Of a DNA stretch of 64,000 bases, positions 18,001 through 28,768 are shown one piece after another. The DNA is taken from the NCBI RefSeq assembly GCF_014698065.1, contig NZ_JACJSI010000016.1:47417-111416 (forward strand), written 5' to 3'. This DNA comes from Nostoc flagelliforme FACHB-838 (GTDB lineage: Bacteria > Cyanobacteriota > Cyanobacteriia > Cyanobacteriales > Nostocaceae). Numbering within the stretch: position 1 is the stretch's first letter; every line of letters starts with the position of its first letter. Made by a program: the position numbers and the translations under genes. The notes beneath the pieces are model-generated. The model was not told where the DNA came from. It saw only the letters and a program-made list of their open reading frames with translations, and made no database searches.

Positions 18001-18712
18001 GTTTTCTAATCCGGCGGGTGATTTTGGTTCTTTGGTGAACGATCGCGTGGTTGATGGTAACTGGGAATCTGGCGAGGAGTTGGGGAATACTTGGCAAAGT
18101 CGCAATGTATTCAGCTACGGGAGAGAAGATAAAGGTCAAGCTAGACCGGAAATTTTGAATACGTTATTAAAAACTAGCGATCGCATTGTTCAAGAAATCG
18201 ATTCGGTAGAATATGGTTTAACGGATATTCAAGAATATTACGCCAATACTGGCGGTTTGAAAAAGGCAGCAGAAAAACAAAGCGGTAAGAAGGTTACAAC
18301 CAGCTTTGTAGAAAGTTTCTCGAAAGATACTACACCCCGCAATTTAGATGATTTGCTGCGAATGGAGTATCGCACCAAGTTGGTAAATCCCAAATGGGCG
18401 CAAGCGATGGCGAATCAAGGTTCTGGTGGTGCTTTTGAAATTTCCCAACGGATGACGGCGCTGATTGGTTGGGGTGGTACTGCCGATTTTACCGATGATT
18501 GGGTTTATGACCAAGCGGTTGATACTTATGCCTTAGATGCAGAGATGGCGGATAAATTACGCAAGGCAAATCCTGAAGCTTTTCGCAATATTTTAGGGAG
18601 AATGTTGGAGGCGCATGGACGCGGTTTTTGGGAAGCTGATGCTGGCAAGTTAGATAAATTGCGTCAGTTGTATGAGTTGACAGATGAGGAGTTGGAGGGA
18701 GTGACAGTTTAG
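15020..18712 (+). CDS. bchH: Magnesium/cobalt chelatase large subunit, BchH/ChlH family
   Basis: 1230-residue large subunit of a class I tetrapyrrole chelatase, which binds the porphyrin or corrin and receives the metal using an AAA+ I/D partner. The N-terminal domain (about 1-160) is the ChlH-type one (DUF3479-like), followed by the CobN/Mg-chelatase body with VHFGMHGTVEWLPG (about 595-608) and PPYGRAGLYKE, and the C-terminal AHGRGFWEAD block. It is about 100 residues shorter than the main cyanobacterial ChlH, so it is probably the second paralog, which is variously named BchH or CobN; substrate (Mg-protoporphyrin or Co-hydrogenobyrinate) cannot be decided. Two dispersed repeats are inserted in frame: 15690-15727 and about 17363-17400 (NEPQRRREHREEEEK). 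Confidence 0.82.
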   Translation: MKRIVLVAGFESFNADLYRKAAFLANSRCPELDIRVFSDRNLTSQRTEVEAALDGADVFFGSLLFDYDQVVWLRDRISQIPIRLVFESALELMSLTKLGDFAIGDKPKGMPKPVKFILDKFSNGREEDKLAGYISFLKIGPKLLKYVPVQKVQDLRNWLIIYGYWNAGGPENVASLFWTLAEKYLGLKVGDIPPLIETPNIGLLHPDYQGFFESPKAYLEWYQKIPPSPPYKGGSKATKPVVGILLYRKHVITKQPYIPQLIRSFEKAGLTPLPIFINGVEGHVAVRDLMTTDYEIQQRQLGNIETPSLSSEAVKVDAIVSTIGFPVVGGPAGSMEAGRQVEVAKRILTAKNVPYIVAAPLLIQDISSWTRQGVGGLQSVVLYALPELDGAIDTVPLGGLVGENIYLVPERVQRLIGRVKTWVALRQKPASERKIAIILYGFPPGYGAVGTAALLNVPRSLLKFLHALKEQGYTVGDLPDDGEELIRWVKEADESLDDTKNIPASVSARTLEKWLGYLQTSRIEKQWKSLTGTGIKTSGDEFQIGGVQLGNVWIGVQPPLGIQGDPMRLMFERDLTPHPQYAAYYKWLQNEFQADAIVHFGMHGTVEWLPGSPLGNTGYSWSDILLGNLPNLYIYAANNPSESMLAKRRGYGVLISHNVPPYGRAGLYKELVALRDLIAEYREDPQKNYVLKEGICKKIVDSGLDADCPFEDAKRLGIAFTPENVRMFSSHAFDDYLVELYEYLQVLENRLFSSGLHTLGEAPNEEELESYLEAYFGGEEDVNEPQRRREHREEEEKQIRNLLMQSTDELTNLLRGLNGEYIPPAPGGDLLRDGAGVLPTGRNIHALDPYRMPSPAAYERGREIAQKIIAQHLDEHGTYPETVAVMLWGLDAIKTKGESLGILLELVGAEPVKEGTGRIVRYELKPLAEVGHPRIDVLGNLSGIFRDSFVNIIELLDDLFQRAADADEPDDQNFIRRHALALKAQGVENASARLFSNPAGDFGSLVNDRVVDGNWESGEELGNTWQSRNVFSYGREDKGQARPEILNTLLKTSDRIVQEIDSVEYGLTDIQEYYANTGGLKKAAEKQSGKKVTTSFVESFSKDTTPRNLDDLLRMEYRTKLVNPKWAQAMANQGSGGAFEISQRMTALIGWGGTADFTDDWVYDQAVDTYALDAEMADKLRKANPEAFRNILGRMLEAHGRGFWEADAGKLDKLRQLYELTDEELEGVTV
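15690..15727 (+). repeat. Palindromic dispersed repeat inside the BchH-like gene
   Basis: GATCCCCCCTAGCCCCCCTT then ATAAAGGGGGATC. Reads as KIPPSPPYKGGS in frame; same family as the elements in cas6 and between cas4 and cas1. Confidence 0.8.
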
Positions 18713-18716
18713 CAAA

Positions 18717-18835
18717 ACAAATGTTTTAGACTTGCTGCGATCGCAGTGAGAGTAATCGGCAACAGTGACTCTGTTATAAGTCTGAAGTTAGCACTCCTTG
18801 ATTACTCTAATCAGAGCAAAGTATAAAACATTTGT
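18717..18835. repeat. Long imperfect inverted repeat after the chelatase gene
   Basis: Arms ACAAATGTTTTA (18717-18728) and TAAAACATTTGT (18824-18835), with inner arms AGAGTAATC / GATTACTCT. Could be a MITE-like remnant or part of the transcript end. Confidence 0.6.
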
Positions 18836-19610
18836 CAAGATAGACTTTTTTATTAAGATTTGTTTCGACCATTTCTGTGGTTATGCATAGGCGTAGCCAT
18901 AGAAATCGTTAATTTTTTAATCTCAAGTAACTATATAAAAATTATGTAAAGGTTAAGTTTTATTCAGCGCAAAAATTTTTAACTTAGTACATAAGTTTAA
19001 GTTATGTCTTTTATAATACATTTTTTAATCTAAAATTATTTTTAATAAAATAATTTTATTTAACAAAAAAATCTAGTAGGGAAACTTAATTGAACGAGGA
19101 TACTGCATTAAGCTAAAAAGACTAGTAATATTAAGTAAAAAAATTAATAGATTTAAAAAAATATTTAATTAAGTTTTATAAATATATAATATTAATGCAT
19201 TATGAATCGTATTTGTGAAGATTTTAAAGATTTGTTAAATAATGTATGTAGCTTTGTAGTTCATGCTAATTAAATAATTACAGATGAGTTCAAAACCTTG
19301 GAAAAAAGAACCAAAATATTTGACCTAATTACTTAATTATTTATTCGCGTAATCAGTTATAAGGATTTTCAGAAAATAAATTATCTAATTTTCTAGAGTG
19401 GACATCTCACTCGTTCACAAGCAAAGGCGGGCTTTTCGGGTCAGCCCACAATAAATAGTTGGATATTTTTAATTTATAAATTCCTAGCCAAATAATTAAT
19501 GTTTTCCAACATTAGATTACGCAAATGACAAGTAATTTTCATTGAATTAAGGAATAGTTCTTTAACTAAGGCTGAACTTACTTATTTAGTGAGAAATTCA
19601 GGAAAGCAAT
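18836..19610. other. Long AT-rich intergenic region
   Basis: About 775 bp, very AT-rich. A short hairpin GGGCTTTTCGGGTCAGCCC lies near 19431-19449. No gene; it probably carries the promoter of the following RTX-type gene. Confidence 0.5.
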
Positions 19611-21410
19611 ATGGCGTTAATTTTCGGTACTACAGGCGCTGACACGAGAAATGGAACTTCGGGAAATGACACGATAGTTGGTTGGGCTAGTAGTGGTAAT
19701 GCCAATAGTACCTCCGGTAACGATACCTTGAACGGTTTAGCTGGTAACGATTCCCTCGCAGGTGGGACGGGGAACGATAGTCTAAACGGTGGAGAAGGCA
19801 ATGACACACTTGATGGTGGCACAGGAAACGACACTCTCGCAGGTGGTGCAGGCAGTGACACCTTCATTGGCGGTCAGGGTAACGACAGCATTAATGGCGG
19901 AGATGGTACTGATACCGCAGACTACAGTCAACTAGGTCAAATCACCTTGTCAGGTGTCGGAACCATTCAAAAAGCTGGGGGATTTGGTCAAGACCAACTC
20001 TTTAAAGTAGAAAAGATTATTGTAAATAAGAATATTGCCAATAACACCATAGATGCATCCCAATCTTTGGCTGGGGTATTTATCACCGTTAACCTGCAAA
20101 CTCAAAGGTTGGCTGCCAATAACGTTCCTGGTTTGGGAATCTTGCCATTCACTGTAGTCAACTTTGATGATGTCATCGGCACAAATGCAAACGACAGCAT
20201 TGTTGGCGACAACCAAAACAACCAATTATCCGGTAATGGTGGCAATGACACACTTGATGGAGGCGGAGGAAACGACACTTTAAAGGGTGGTGCAGGCGAC
20301 GACAATTACATCATTGACAGCGCTGGTGATATCATTACGGAAGCTGCAAATTCCGGCATAGATACCGTCCGTCCTTCTTTCAGCTACACACTAGGCGCGA
20401 ATTTAGAGAACTTAAGGCTGAGGGAAGTTCCTGGTATCAATGGGACAGGTAACAGTCTTAACAACTTCCTCTTTGGTAATATTTTAAATAACACTCTCAA
20501 TGGCAGAGCAGGCAATGACACGGTAGACGGTTCTGCTGGCAATGATATCCTTAATGGTGACGACGGCAATGACACTGTACAAGGTGGGGGTGGCAATGAC
20601 AAACTCAATGGGGGGTCTGGAGACGACATCCTCATCGGTAATTTTCCCCGTGATTTGCTTCCACCTGGATTAGAGGAAACTGATACTTTAACTGGTGGGG
20701 CTGGGGTAGATAGATTTATCTTGGGGGATGCTCTAAATATTTTCTACGACGATAACAACATTGCCAATCCTGGTTTTGGAGACTTTGCTACTATTACTGA
20801 TTTCAACTCTAGCGAAGATCGAATTGAACTCAAAGGAGCTTTACAGGACTACCGTCTGCAAGTTGTTGGAACCAACACACGAATATTCTCAGACAAACCC
20901 GGAGGAGAGCCAGATGAGATCATAGGTATTGCTCTGGGGAGAAACAATCTTAGACTTGATAGTGATGACTTCCTTTTCTATGAGCGAGAAAATGCTGGAG
21001 AAGCTACAAACAACACACTGAGCAGCGCTGAAGGGTTAGGTTCCTTATCATCAGGCTCAAACGTTAATCTTTCAGCCCAGATTGCAACAGTTCAACCGGG
21101 GGATAATCCCGATTTCGACTTTTTTACATTTTCTTTAGCAAATACAAGAAGTGTCACTATCAGTACAGCGACATCTGGAGATACAATTCTTGGACTGTTT
21201 AACGATGCTGGCACTTTACTGGAAAATAACGACGATAGTGGCGTTGAACGTGATTTGGGGTCATCAATCACCACTTCACTGGGTGCAGGTACGTACTCTA
21301 TTTCAGTGAGTAAATTTGCTTTCTCGCCTGAAGATGGCGGAATTTTCTCTAATGTGGATAGCATCTCTAAGGATGATTTATCTTATACGCTAGGAGTCAG
21401 TGTTGCATAA
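19611..21410 (+). CDS. RTX-type calcium-binding protein with C-terminal PPC domain
   Basis: 599-residue extracellular-type protein. Residues about 10-105 and 205-345 contain many GGxGxDxLx nonapeptides (for example LNGLAGNDSLAGGTGNDS), which fold into a calcium-bound parallel beta roll and usually go with type I secretion. A following LTGGAGVDRFILGD / TDFNSSEDRIELKG block (about 355-405) is the usual C-terminal cap of such rolls. The last 130 residues form a bacterial pre-peptidase C-terminal (PPC) domain (DFDFFTFSL ... DTILGLFNDAGTLLENNDD). No protease or lipase domain is present, so it is probably a surface or matrix protein. No signal peptide, as expected for type I export. Confidence 0.88.
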   Translation: MALIFGTTGADTRNGTSGNDTIVGWASSGNANSTSGNDTLNGLAGNDSLAGGTGNDSLNGGEGNDTLDGGTGNDTLAGGAGSDTFIGGQGNDSINGGDGTDTADYSQLGQITLSGVGTIQKAGGFGQDQLFKVEKIIVNKNIANNTIDASQSLAGVFITVNLQTQRLAANNVPGLGILPFTVVNFDDVIGTNANDSIVGDNQNNQLSGNGGNDTLDGGGGNDTLKGGAGDDNYIIDSAGDIITEAANSGIDTVRPSFSYTLGANLENLRLREVPGINGTGNSLNNFLFGNILNNTLNGRAGNDTVDGSAGNDILNGDDGNDTVQGGGGNDKLNGGSGDDILIGNFPRDLLPPGLEETDTLTGGAGVDRFILGDALNIFYDDNNIANPGFGDFATITDFNSSEDRIELKGALQDYRLQVVGTNTRIFSDKPGGEPDEIIGIALGRNNLRLDSDDFLFYERENAGEATNNTLSSAEGLGSLSSGSNVNLSAQIATVQPGDNPDFDFFTFSLANTRSVTISTATSGDTILGLFNDAGTLLENNDDSGVERDLGSSITTSLGAGTYSISVSKFAFSPEDGGIFSNVDSISKDDLSYTLGVSVA

Positions 21411-21856
21411 TGACTTGACTTCGTAACTGTAGGCATCATAATAGACTTCTTGCAGAAGTGGGGAAAAGGGTAAGGGGGAAAGGGAAAATTCTATCCCTTT
21501 TCTGCTTTCCCTGCCTTTGGAAGTCCCTAGTTATTATCCGAACTCCACCATCAGAAGCAGGGATAAACCTACGTCGTTAAACAAGGCTCTAAGTGCTGTA
21601 TGCTCGATTTACTTGTTGGACTGACGCAAGTAGGTGAATTCCCCACTTATTTAGCACAGCTAAACTTACGACTAATACGTAGAAAAACAATCTGCACACA
21701 CTAGATGAAAAAGTTTATAGTCATTGCGTGGTGGTAAAGATCCGCCTAGGCTAATTTTCCTTAATTAGCATTTGAAGAGTTAACTTGACTTGAATTCTGG
21801 GAACTATCATAAGAACTACCAAAATCTATTAGTAAACAAAATTCAGACAAGTATTA
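21411..21856. other. Intergenic region
   Basis: Contains a G/A-rich run and its imperfect inverse (AAGGGGGAAAGGG near 21473-21485, CCCTTTTCTGCTTTCCC near 21496-21512). No gene seen. Confidence 0.45.
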
Positions 21857-24800
21857 ATGTTTAAATTAATTGCTCACATCTCTGACTATAGTATTACAAG
21901 TTTAATTTATGAAGCTGCTGCCACAGTAATTTATCGAGCATACTCCAAGGCTAACGGACACTCAGTTGTTATCAAACTGCTCAAAGCAGAGTATCCCAGT
22001 ATCAAAGAGATTGCTCAACTCAAGCACGAATACGAAATTATCCAAAATCTGAATATTGCAGGTGTAATTAAAGCCCATGAATTAATCAGTTATGACAACG
22101 GCTACAATAATGGTCTAGCACTGGTTTTAGAAGACTTTGGTGGAGAAACTTTAAAATATCAGATATCTACTACAGGGATTGAACTTAAAAAATTTCTTAA
22201 CATTGCCAATCAAATTACTGAAACATTGGGAGAGTTACATACCCACCACATTATCCATAAGGATCTTAAACCCGAAAACATTCTTTATAACCCCAATACC
22301 GAAAAAATAAAATTGATTGACTTCAGCATCGCTTCGCTGCTGTCAAAAGAAAGCCCAGAAATTAGTAGTCTCAACCTTCTAGAAGGAACACTGGCTTATA
22401 TGTCGCCAGAGCAAACCGGACGTATCAACCGAACCTTAGATTATCGTACAGATTTTTACTCATTAGGTGTCAGTTTCTACGAAATGCTGACGGGTCAGCT
22501 TCCCTTCCACAATGCTCAAGACTCAATGGAGTTAGTGCATTGTCACATTGCAAAAATTCCTGTAGCTCCGCATGAGATTAATCCTAATGTACCATTGGGA
22601 ATCTCTGCGATCGCTATGAAACTTCTGAGGAAAACTGCTGAAGACCGTTATCAAAGTGCTTACGGGTTAAAGGCTGATTTAGAGCAAACAACGATACAAC
22701 TGCAAACAAAAGGCAGCATTGACCTTTTTAGCCTAGGTCAGCAGGATTTTTCACATCAATTCCAAATAGCTCAAAAACTTTACGGTCGGGAAGTAGAAGT
22801 AGCAACTCTAATGTCTGCCTTCGATAAAGTTAGCCTTGGCTCGAGCGAAGTTGTGTTGGTAGGAGGATACTCAGGTATCGGCAAATCCTCATTAGTTAAC
22901 GAAGTCCACAAACCGATTGTCCGGCAACGAGGTTACTTTATCGGTGGCAAATTTGACCAACTCAAGCGAGATATTCCTTATGCTTCTTTGATTCAAGCAT
23001 TTCGAGAATTGATGCGACAACTGTTAGCTGAAAGCCAAGCCAGAGTTGAAATTTGGAAAAATAAATTACTACGAGCATTGGGAATTAACGGTCAAGTTAT
23101 TATTGATGTCATCCCGGAAGTAGAACTGATTATTGGACAGCAAGCGCCTGTACCACAGTTGGGAGTTGCTGAGTCTCAAAACCGTTTCAATCGGGTGTTT
23201 AAGCAATTTATCCATGCCTTTACTGCTGCTGAACATCCTTTGGTATTGTTTTTAGATGACCTCCAATGGGCAGATGCCGCCTCTGTGAACCTGGTCGAGA
23301 ATCTGATGACTGACCCAGAAAGTCAGTATCTCTTGCTGATTGGGGCTTACCGAGATAACGAAGTTAGTCCCACCCATCCACTGATGCTAATGCTAGAGAC
23401 AATTCAAGCATTTGGGGCAACCGTTGAAGAGTTACTTTTGAAGCCATTAGCAGCACCTCATATTACTCAACTGGTTACTGACACATTCAATTGCGAATCA
23501 TCTCAGGCAGTACCTTTAGCTGATTTGCTATTTCAAAAAACCCAAGGTAATCCCTTTTTCTTGACTCAGTTACTAAAAGTAGTGCATCAAGATAATCTTT
23601 TGACATTTGATTATCGTTCGGGTTTCTGGAAGTGGGATCTCAACAAAATTCAGGAACAAGCCATTACCGATAATGTTGTCGATTTAATGGTGAATAAAAT
23701 TCAGAGGCTGTCAGAACCGACGCAGCAAGTTTTACAGTTAGCTGCTTGTGTTGGCAACCGATTTAATTTAGAAATTCTAGCTGTAGTAAACGAAAAATCT
23801 CCATCAGCAACAGCAGTTGATTTATGGGAAGCTTTGCGGGCGGGATTAATTCTTCCCTTAAGCGATACTTACAAAATTCCTCAGTTGTTGAATCAGTCAG
23901 AATTGGCAACATACTGTGATACTGCCGTACAAGTTGACTATAAGTTTTTGCACGATCGCGTTCAGCAAGCTGCCTATTCTTTAATTCCAACCGATCAGCA
24001 AAAACAAGTACACCTGAAGATAGGCAAATTACTATTACACAATACTGAAAAAGCCCAGTTAGAAGAACATCTTTTTGATATCGTCAACCATCTCAATGCT
24101 GGTAGCTCATTGATTGTGGAACCAGCAGAAAGATATGAACTGGCAGAATTAAATCTGAAAGCAGGCCAGCGAGCAAAATCATCTTCGGCGTTTGTCACTG
24201 CACTAAAATTGCTGAAAACAGGGATGAGTTATCTACCTGAAAATAGCTGGCAAGATAATTATTTACTCACCTTAACATTATATTTACAAGTTGGAGAAGC
24301 AAAATTTTTAAATGGTAAATATGAGAAAGCTTTGCTGATTTTTGAGCAGACTTTCAGTAAAGTTAAAACTACTCTTGATATGTGCCGAGTAAATGAATAT
24401 CGGATTATGTGTTATCGCATGGAGAATGATTTAAACTCCGCATATAAAATTGGGCTAAATACCTTAGAGCTTTTAGGCTTGGAGTTTACAGCTTATCCCG
24501 ATGATGCATATTTGTTAGAAAAACTTAATCATACCAAAAAAGTTATTGGCGATCGCACAACTTTTAGTCTCGCAGAACTACCGCCAATGCAAGACGAAGA
24601 GAAGCTAATGGCTCAACGCATCTTAAAAGAAGTCTGGCCCATTGCCTACTTTTTAGGATCGAAAGCGTTGCATATCACATCGATGAATATAACTCAACTT
24701 TCAGTTCAGTATGGCAACTCACCAATTTCAGTATTTGGTTATATGCTGTATTCATTCAACCTAGTATTTCAATATGGTGAGGTAGATTCAGGTTATGAGT

Positions 24801-27310
24801 TTGGTGAGCTATCTCTGCGTTTACATGAAATTTTAAGAACGAAAGAATTAGAAGCAAATATTTTGAATATGTGGGGAGGTTTAATCTGTCATTACAAAGA
24901 CCATATTAGCCAGGGTAAGCCTTATTTATTGAAAGGATTTAATAGTGGTTTAGAAACAGGTTCTTATCAATGGTCTGGCTATTGTTCAGTTAATTTTTTA
25001 TGGCAATGCTTATTTGGAAATGAATCTTTAGAAAAAACCGCAGAAGTAGCCGAAGATTTTATTCCTAGCCTCCGCAAGATTGACAAAAATATGTTGAACT
25101 ACCATCTGCTGGCTATGGAAGCGATCGCTAACCTGACTAAGCCAGCAGAAAAGATTGACGAACTTGTTGGAACTTGGGCAGATGAACGGCAAGTGCTAAA
25201 GTTTGCATTGGCATCTTCGGATATGTTGAGTGCATTTGTAGTTTACATCTATAAGCTTGCGCTCTGTAACTGGTATGGAGAGTCTACCAAAGCTGTTGAG
25301 TATGCAGAGAATGCCGAAAAATTTGTTGGCGGAGCGCGAGGAATTTTTATTAATCCTGTTTTCTATTTTCACCAAAGTATTGCTTTAGCGGGCGCTTATG
25401 CGGAGGCAGATACCGCAACTCAAGCCATTTATCTGCATAAACTAAATACCAACTTAGAAAAATTCCAGCAATGGGCAATACACTGCCCAACCAATTATCA
25501 ACACAAGTTCCTGCTGATTCAAGCTGAAATTGCTCGGATTTACCAACAAGATTATCAGGCAATGGAGCTGTATGACCTTGCGATCGCTTCTGCTGCCGAA
25601 AACGGTTATTTACAAAATGAAGCCTTAGCAAATGAACTCGCATTTCGATTCTACTTGGCCAAGGATAGAAAAAACTTTGCCAAAGTTTATTTTAAAGAAG
25701 CTCGCTATCGCTATCTCAAGTGGGAAGCTACAGGTAAAGTCCGGCAACTGGATGAACAATATTCCCAACTTTTTAGAGATCCAGTCGGGGAGGTAAATGG
25801 ACGGAGTACGGCTACAAAGCAGATTAGGGATATTTCTGAAGCTAAAACCCAAACTCTAGATTTAAGCACAGCAATTAAAGCATCGCAGGCACTCTCAAGC
25901 GAGATGGAGTTAAATCGGCTGCTGGAGAAGATGATGACGATCGCGATCGAGAATGCTGGGGCCCAAATGGGTTATCTACTTGTAAAACGAGAGAACCAGT
26001 GGGTGATTGAAGCCGAAGGAAGCATTGATCGAGATCAAGTGACAGTGCGATCGTCTAGTCTGTTTCAAGTAAAGCATAAGCTACCAGTTTTGCTGATTAA
26101 CTATGTTGAAAGAACAAAAGAAAATTTGGTTTTAGACGATGCTAGCCACACAGAGCGTTTTGTAAGTGACAACTATATTGTTGCCAATCAACCCAAATCA
26201 GTTTTGTGTTTGCCTTTCGCTCATCAGGGTAAACTAACTGGAGTTCTTTACCTGGAAAATAACCTCACCACCGGAGTCTTTACCGCAGAGCGATTAGAGG
26301 TACTTAACTTATTGACTTCGCAAGTTTCCATCTCTATAGAAAATGCTCGGCTCTACACAAATTTGCACATATACTCCCAGGAGTTAGAGATTTCGGAAAC
26401 CCAAGCGCGTGAGAAAGCAAAGCAGCTAGAACACACGCTCGATGAATTGAAGCTTACCCAGTCCCAAATGGTGCAAAGCGAAAAAATGTCTAGCTTGGGG
26501 CAGTTGGTGGCAGGCATTGCTCACGAAATCAATAACCCAGTCAGCTTTATCTACGGCAACCTGACTTACGTAAATAATTATGTCAAAGACTTGATGAGTG
26601 TAGTACAAATTTATCAGCAGCAAAACCAGAATTTACCACCTAAAGTTCAGAATGAGATAGATGCGGTTGACTTAGATTTTTTGATGGAAGACTTACCGAA
26701 GCTGTTGGCTTCAATGAAAGTGGGAACCGATCGCATTCGCCAAATTGTATTATCTTTACGAAACTTTTCCCGCCTAGACGAAGCTGAAGTTAAAGCCGTT
26801 AATATCCATGAGGGCATTGATAGCACCCTAATGATTTTGCAAAATCGGCTCAAACCCCAGCCAGATCATCCGGGAATTCAGGTAATACAGGAGTACGGCA
26901 ACCTGCCACCTGTAGAGTGCTACCCTGGGCAACTGAATCAGGTATTTATGAATCTCCTCGCAAATGCGATCGACTCTTTAGAGGAATTTAACGAACATCG
27001 GACTTATGCCGATATTGCACGTCAGCCAAGTATCATTACAATTCGTACTACTGTTGAAGGCGATGTCGCCGTCATTCGCATTGCTGACAACGGTTCTGGT
27101 ATCAGTGAAAATGTGCGATCGCAACTCTTCACACCCTTTTTTACTACCAAAGCTGTTGGTAAAGGCACTGGTTTAGGGCTATCTATTAGTTACCAGATTG
27201 TGACTAAAAAGCATCGAGGAAGGTTGGAATGTGTATCCGTTTTAGGACAAGGGGCTGAATTTATTGTTTCTATCCCCCTTCAGGCAAGGCTAGAACCAAG
27301 AAGTATCTAA
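21857..27310 (+). CDS. Hybrid serine/threonine kinase - AAA ATPase - GAF - histidine kinase
   Basis: 1817-residue multidomain signalling protein of the HstK type found in heterocystous cyanobacteria. Order: Ser/Thr kinase (about 5-285; lysine K40, HKD catalytic loop D136, DFS at 155-157); large STAND-like ATPase (Walker [11 protein letters not shown] 336-345, Walker [13 protein letters not shown] near 466) with a long helical TPR-like region; GAF domain (about 1345-1490, ending [12 protein letters not shown]); and histidine kinase with H-box [10 protein letters not shown] (His about 1556), N-box NLLANAID and G-box GTGLGLSIS. The DFG aspartate-glycine motif is DFS here. Cytoplasmic, no membrane segments. 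Monocistronic with no adjacent response regulator. Confidence 0.93.
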   Translation: MFKLIAHISDYSITSLIYEAAATVIYRAYSKANGHSVVIKLLKAEYPSIKEIAQLKHEYEIIQNLNIAGVIKAHELISYDNGYNNGLALVLEDFGGETLKYQISTTGIELKKFLNIANQITETLGELHTHHIIHKDLKPENILYNPNTEKIKLIDFSIASLLSKESPEISSLNLLEGTLAYMSPEQTGRINRTLDYRTDFYSLGVSFYEMLTGQLPFHNAQDSMELVHCHIAKIPVAPHEINPNVPLGISAIAMKLLRKTAEDRYQSAYGLKADLEQTTIQLQTKGSIDLFSLGQQDFSHQFQIAQKLYGREVEVATLMSAFDKVSLGSSEVVLVGGYSGIGKSSLVNEVHKPIVRQRGYFIGGKFDQLKRDIPYASLIQAFRELMRQLLAESQARVEIWKNKLLRALGINGQVIIDVIPEVELIIGQQAPVPQLGVAESQNRFNRVFKQFIHAFTAAEHPLVLFLDDLQWADAASVNLVENLMTDPESQYLLLIGAYRDNEVSPTHPLMLMLETIQAFGATVEELLLKPLAAPHITQLVTDTFNCESSQAVPLADLLFQKTQGNPFFLTQLLKVVHQDNLLTFDYRSGFWKWDLNKIQEQAITDNVVDLMVNKIQRLSEPTQQVLQLAACVGNRFNLEILAVVNEKSPSATAVDLWEALRAGLILPLSDTYKIPQLLNQSELATYCDTAVQVDYKFLHDRVQQAAYSLIPTDQQKQVHLKIGKLLLHNTEKAQLEEHLFDIVNHLNAGSSLIVEPAERYELAELNLKAGQRAKSSSAFVTALKLLKTGMSYLPENSWQDNYLLTLTLYLQVGEAKFLNGKYEKALLIFEQTFSKVKTTLDMCRVNEYRIMCYRMENDLNSAYKIGLNTLELLGLEFTAYPDDAYLLEKLNHTKKVIGDRTTFSLAELPPMQDEEKLMAQRILKEVWPIAYFLGSKALHITSMNITQLSVQYGNSPISVFGYMLYSFNLVFQYGEVDSGYEFGELSLRLHEILRTKELEANILNMWGGLICHYKDHISQGKPYLLKGFNSGLETGSYQWSGYCSVNFLWQCLFGNESLEKTAEVAEDFIPSLRKIDKNMLNYHLLAMEAIANLTKPAEKIDELVGTWADERQVLKFALASSDMLSAFVVYIYKLALCNWYGESTKAVEYAENAEKFVGGARGIFINPVFYFHQSIALAGAYAEADTATQAIYLHKLNTNLEKFQQWAIHCPTNYQHKFLLIQAEIARIYQQDYQAMELYDLAIASAAENGYLQNEALANELAFRFYLAKDRKNFAKVYFKEARYRYLKWEATGKVRQLDEQYSQLFRDPVGEVNGRSTATKQIRDISEAKTQTLDLSTAIKASQALSSEMELNRLLEKMMTIAIENAGAQMGYLLVKRENQWVIEAEGSIDRDQVTVRSSSLFQVKHKLPVLLINYVERTKENLVLDDASHTERFVSDNYIVANQPKSVLCLPFAHQGKLTGVLYLENNLTTGVFTAERLEVLNLLTSQVSISIENARLYTNLHIYSQELEISETQAREKAKQLEHTLDELKLTQSQMVQSEKMSSLGQLVAGIAHEINNPVSFIYGNLTYVNNYVKDLMSVVQIYQQQNQNLPPKVQNEIDAVDLDFLMEDLPKLLASMKVGTDRIRQIVLSLRNFSRLDEAEVKAVNIHEGIDSTLMILQNRLKPQPDHPGIQVIQEYGNLPPVECYPGQLNQVFMNLLANAIDSLEEFNEHRTYADIARQPSIITIRTTVEGDVAVIRIADNGSGISENVRSQLFTPFFTTKAVGKGTGLGLSISYQIVTKKHRGRLECVSVLGQGAEFIVSIPLQARLEPRSI

Positions 27311-27542
27311 TCATTACAGCAGAAATATCGCCAGGGTAATGTCTGCCCGTCAATGTCTTATATCAAGTTCAGGTGATTAGTTATAATAAAATTTATCAAT
27401 ATAAGTTAAGTTGTAGCTTGCTTCCCGGCAGGGGTATTTTTTAACTCCAGTTACAACAGACATCCTGCTTAAGTTATTACTATTTTTGAGACGTATCTGT
27501 AACTATTAGACCTCTAGGTGCGATCGCAATTAATATAGATAC

Positions 27543-28094
27543 ATGAGCCGTTTTTTTGTCGCCCTCCTACCACCGCAAGATATTCAAGATTACGCCAACC
27601 AGATTAAGCAGTACTTTGCCGATCACTATGCTAGTAGTAAGGCGCTAAAGTCTCCGCCGCATATTACCTTGCAACCGCCCTTTGAATGGGAAAATACCAA
27701 CTTGCCACTGTTAGAAACATCCTTGGAAGAGTTTGCTAGTAGACAACAGCCAGTATTCATTACACTCAGGGGGTTTGATGCCTTTGCACCTCGTGTTATA
27801 CACATTAATGTTGTCAGAAGTCAAGAGCTTTTAACTTTGCAAGCTGATTTAATGACTTATATAGAAAGTAACTTAGGAGTTGTTGACAAGGTTTCTAAAA
27901 CTCGCCCTTTCGCGCCCCATATAACGGTTGCCTTTGGGGATTTAAAAAAGCAAAACTTTAAAGCTGCTTGGCCTGAGTTTGAAAAGCGTCAGTTACATTT
28001 TGAGTTTAGTGCTAACAAATTAACCTTACTACTTCACGACGGTAAGCGCTGGAATATTAAACGAGAGTTTGATTTTTTCTCTGGTAATAATTGA
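27543..28094 (+). CDS. 2'-5' RNA ligase / cyclic phosphodiesterase family protein
   Basis: 183-residue 2H phosphoesterase. Both catalytic HxT motifs are present: H40-I-T42 (PPHITLQPP) and H126-I-T128 (FAPHITVAFG). Family members hydrolyse cyclic nucleotide phosphates or act on 2'-5' RNA linkages; the true substrate is unknown. Single gene, ATG start preceded by an AT-rich region with a HIP1 site. Confidence 0.88.
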   Translation: MSRFFVALLPPQDIQDYANQIKQYFADHYASSKALKSPPHITLQPPFEWENTNLPLLETSLEEFASRQQPVFITLRGFDAFAPRVIHINVVRSQELLTLQADLMTYIESNLGVVDKVSKTRPFAPHITVAFGDLKKQNFKAAWPEFEKRQLHFEFSANKLTLLLHDGKRWNIKREFDFFSGNN

Positions 28095-28100
28095 GCGATG

Positions 28101-28214
28101 TTATAGCGGTTCCCATTCAGATGCGGTACAAGATTATTATATTGCAAGGTGTAAGGGCACGGCAGTGCCGTGCCCTTACGGGTGTGCCTCACGTAAACGA
28201 GAACCGCTATAATA
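28101..28214. mobile_element. MITE-like nested palindrome
   Basis: Terminal inverted repeats TTATAGCGGTTC (28101-28112) and GAACCGCTATAA-type (28203-28214), plus an internal near-perfect palindrome GTAAGGGCACGG / CCGTGCCCTTAC (about 28151-28179). 114 bp, no coding capacity. Confidence 0.75.
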
Positions 28215-28768
28215 ATGATGTTTTCTGTATTTGATAATCGGTTAAAATACTCTTTTAAAAACTGGCTAATCTGTTTCTTAGTTAACGGCACTTCTAAGAA
28301 GATTACAGTTGATTTCCAAAATCCAGATACAGCACTTTGCAACTAAATGAGGTAAGAATCAAGGATTCACAAATCAAATTATTCTTCTTCCTTCAGTCAA
28401 AACGAGTGACTTTGTACCTCATGCAAAAGAAAACTACTGTATTTACCCTTTACTTTACTTCCTGCTGAATTGCAGTTGCCAGGGAAGAACAAACCACTCG
28501 TTTTCTTACCTAAAAATGGTAATGAGTTTTTATACGTTGTCAATGCCAAACAGTTACCTAGCTAGTACTCCACCACATTAATTTTGATAAGTTCGTAGTG
28601 GGTAGTACAGCTAGTTGTGCTACCTTACTGCGTAGTATCATCAATAGTTGAGAATAAGCGATCGCTCTTTCTTTTTGACGCTGTGTACTTATCTACGCCG
28701 AACGTCTGCTAGAAAAGCAGCTTGTCGTTACACATCGCTTAACTTTTAGAACGCCTTGCAAAGAAGAA
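28215..28768. other. Intergenic region
   Basis: AT-rich stretch with one HIP1 site near 28659. I see no gene or RNA in it. Confidence 0.45.

Noticed and set aside
19598..20635. Minus-strand frames rich in Pro/Ser opposite the RTX gene
   Set aside because: They are antisense readings of the GGxGxD repeats.
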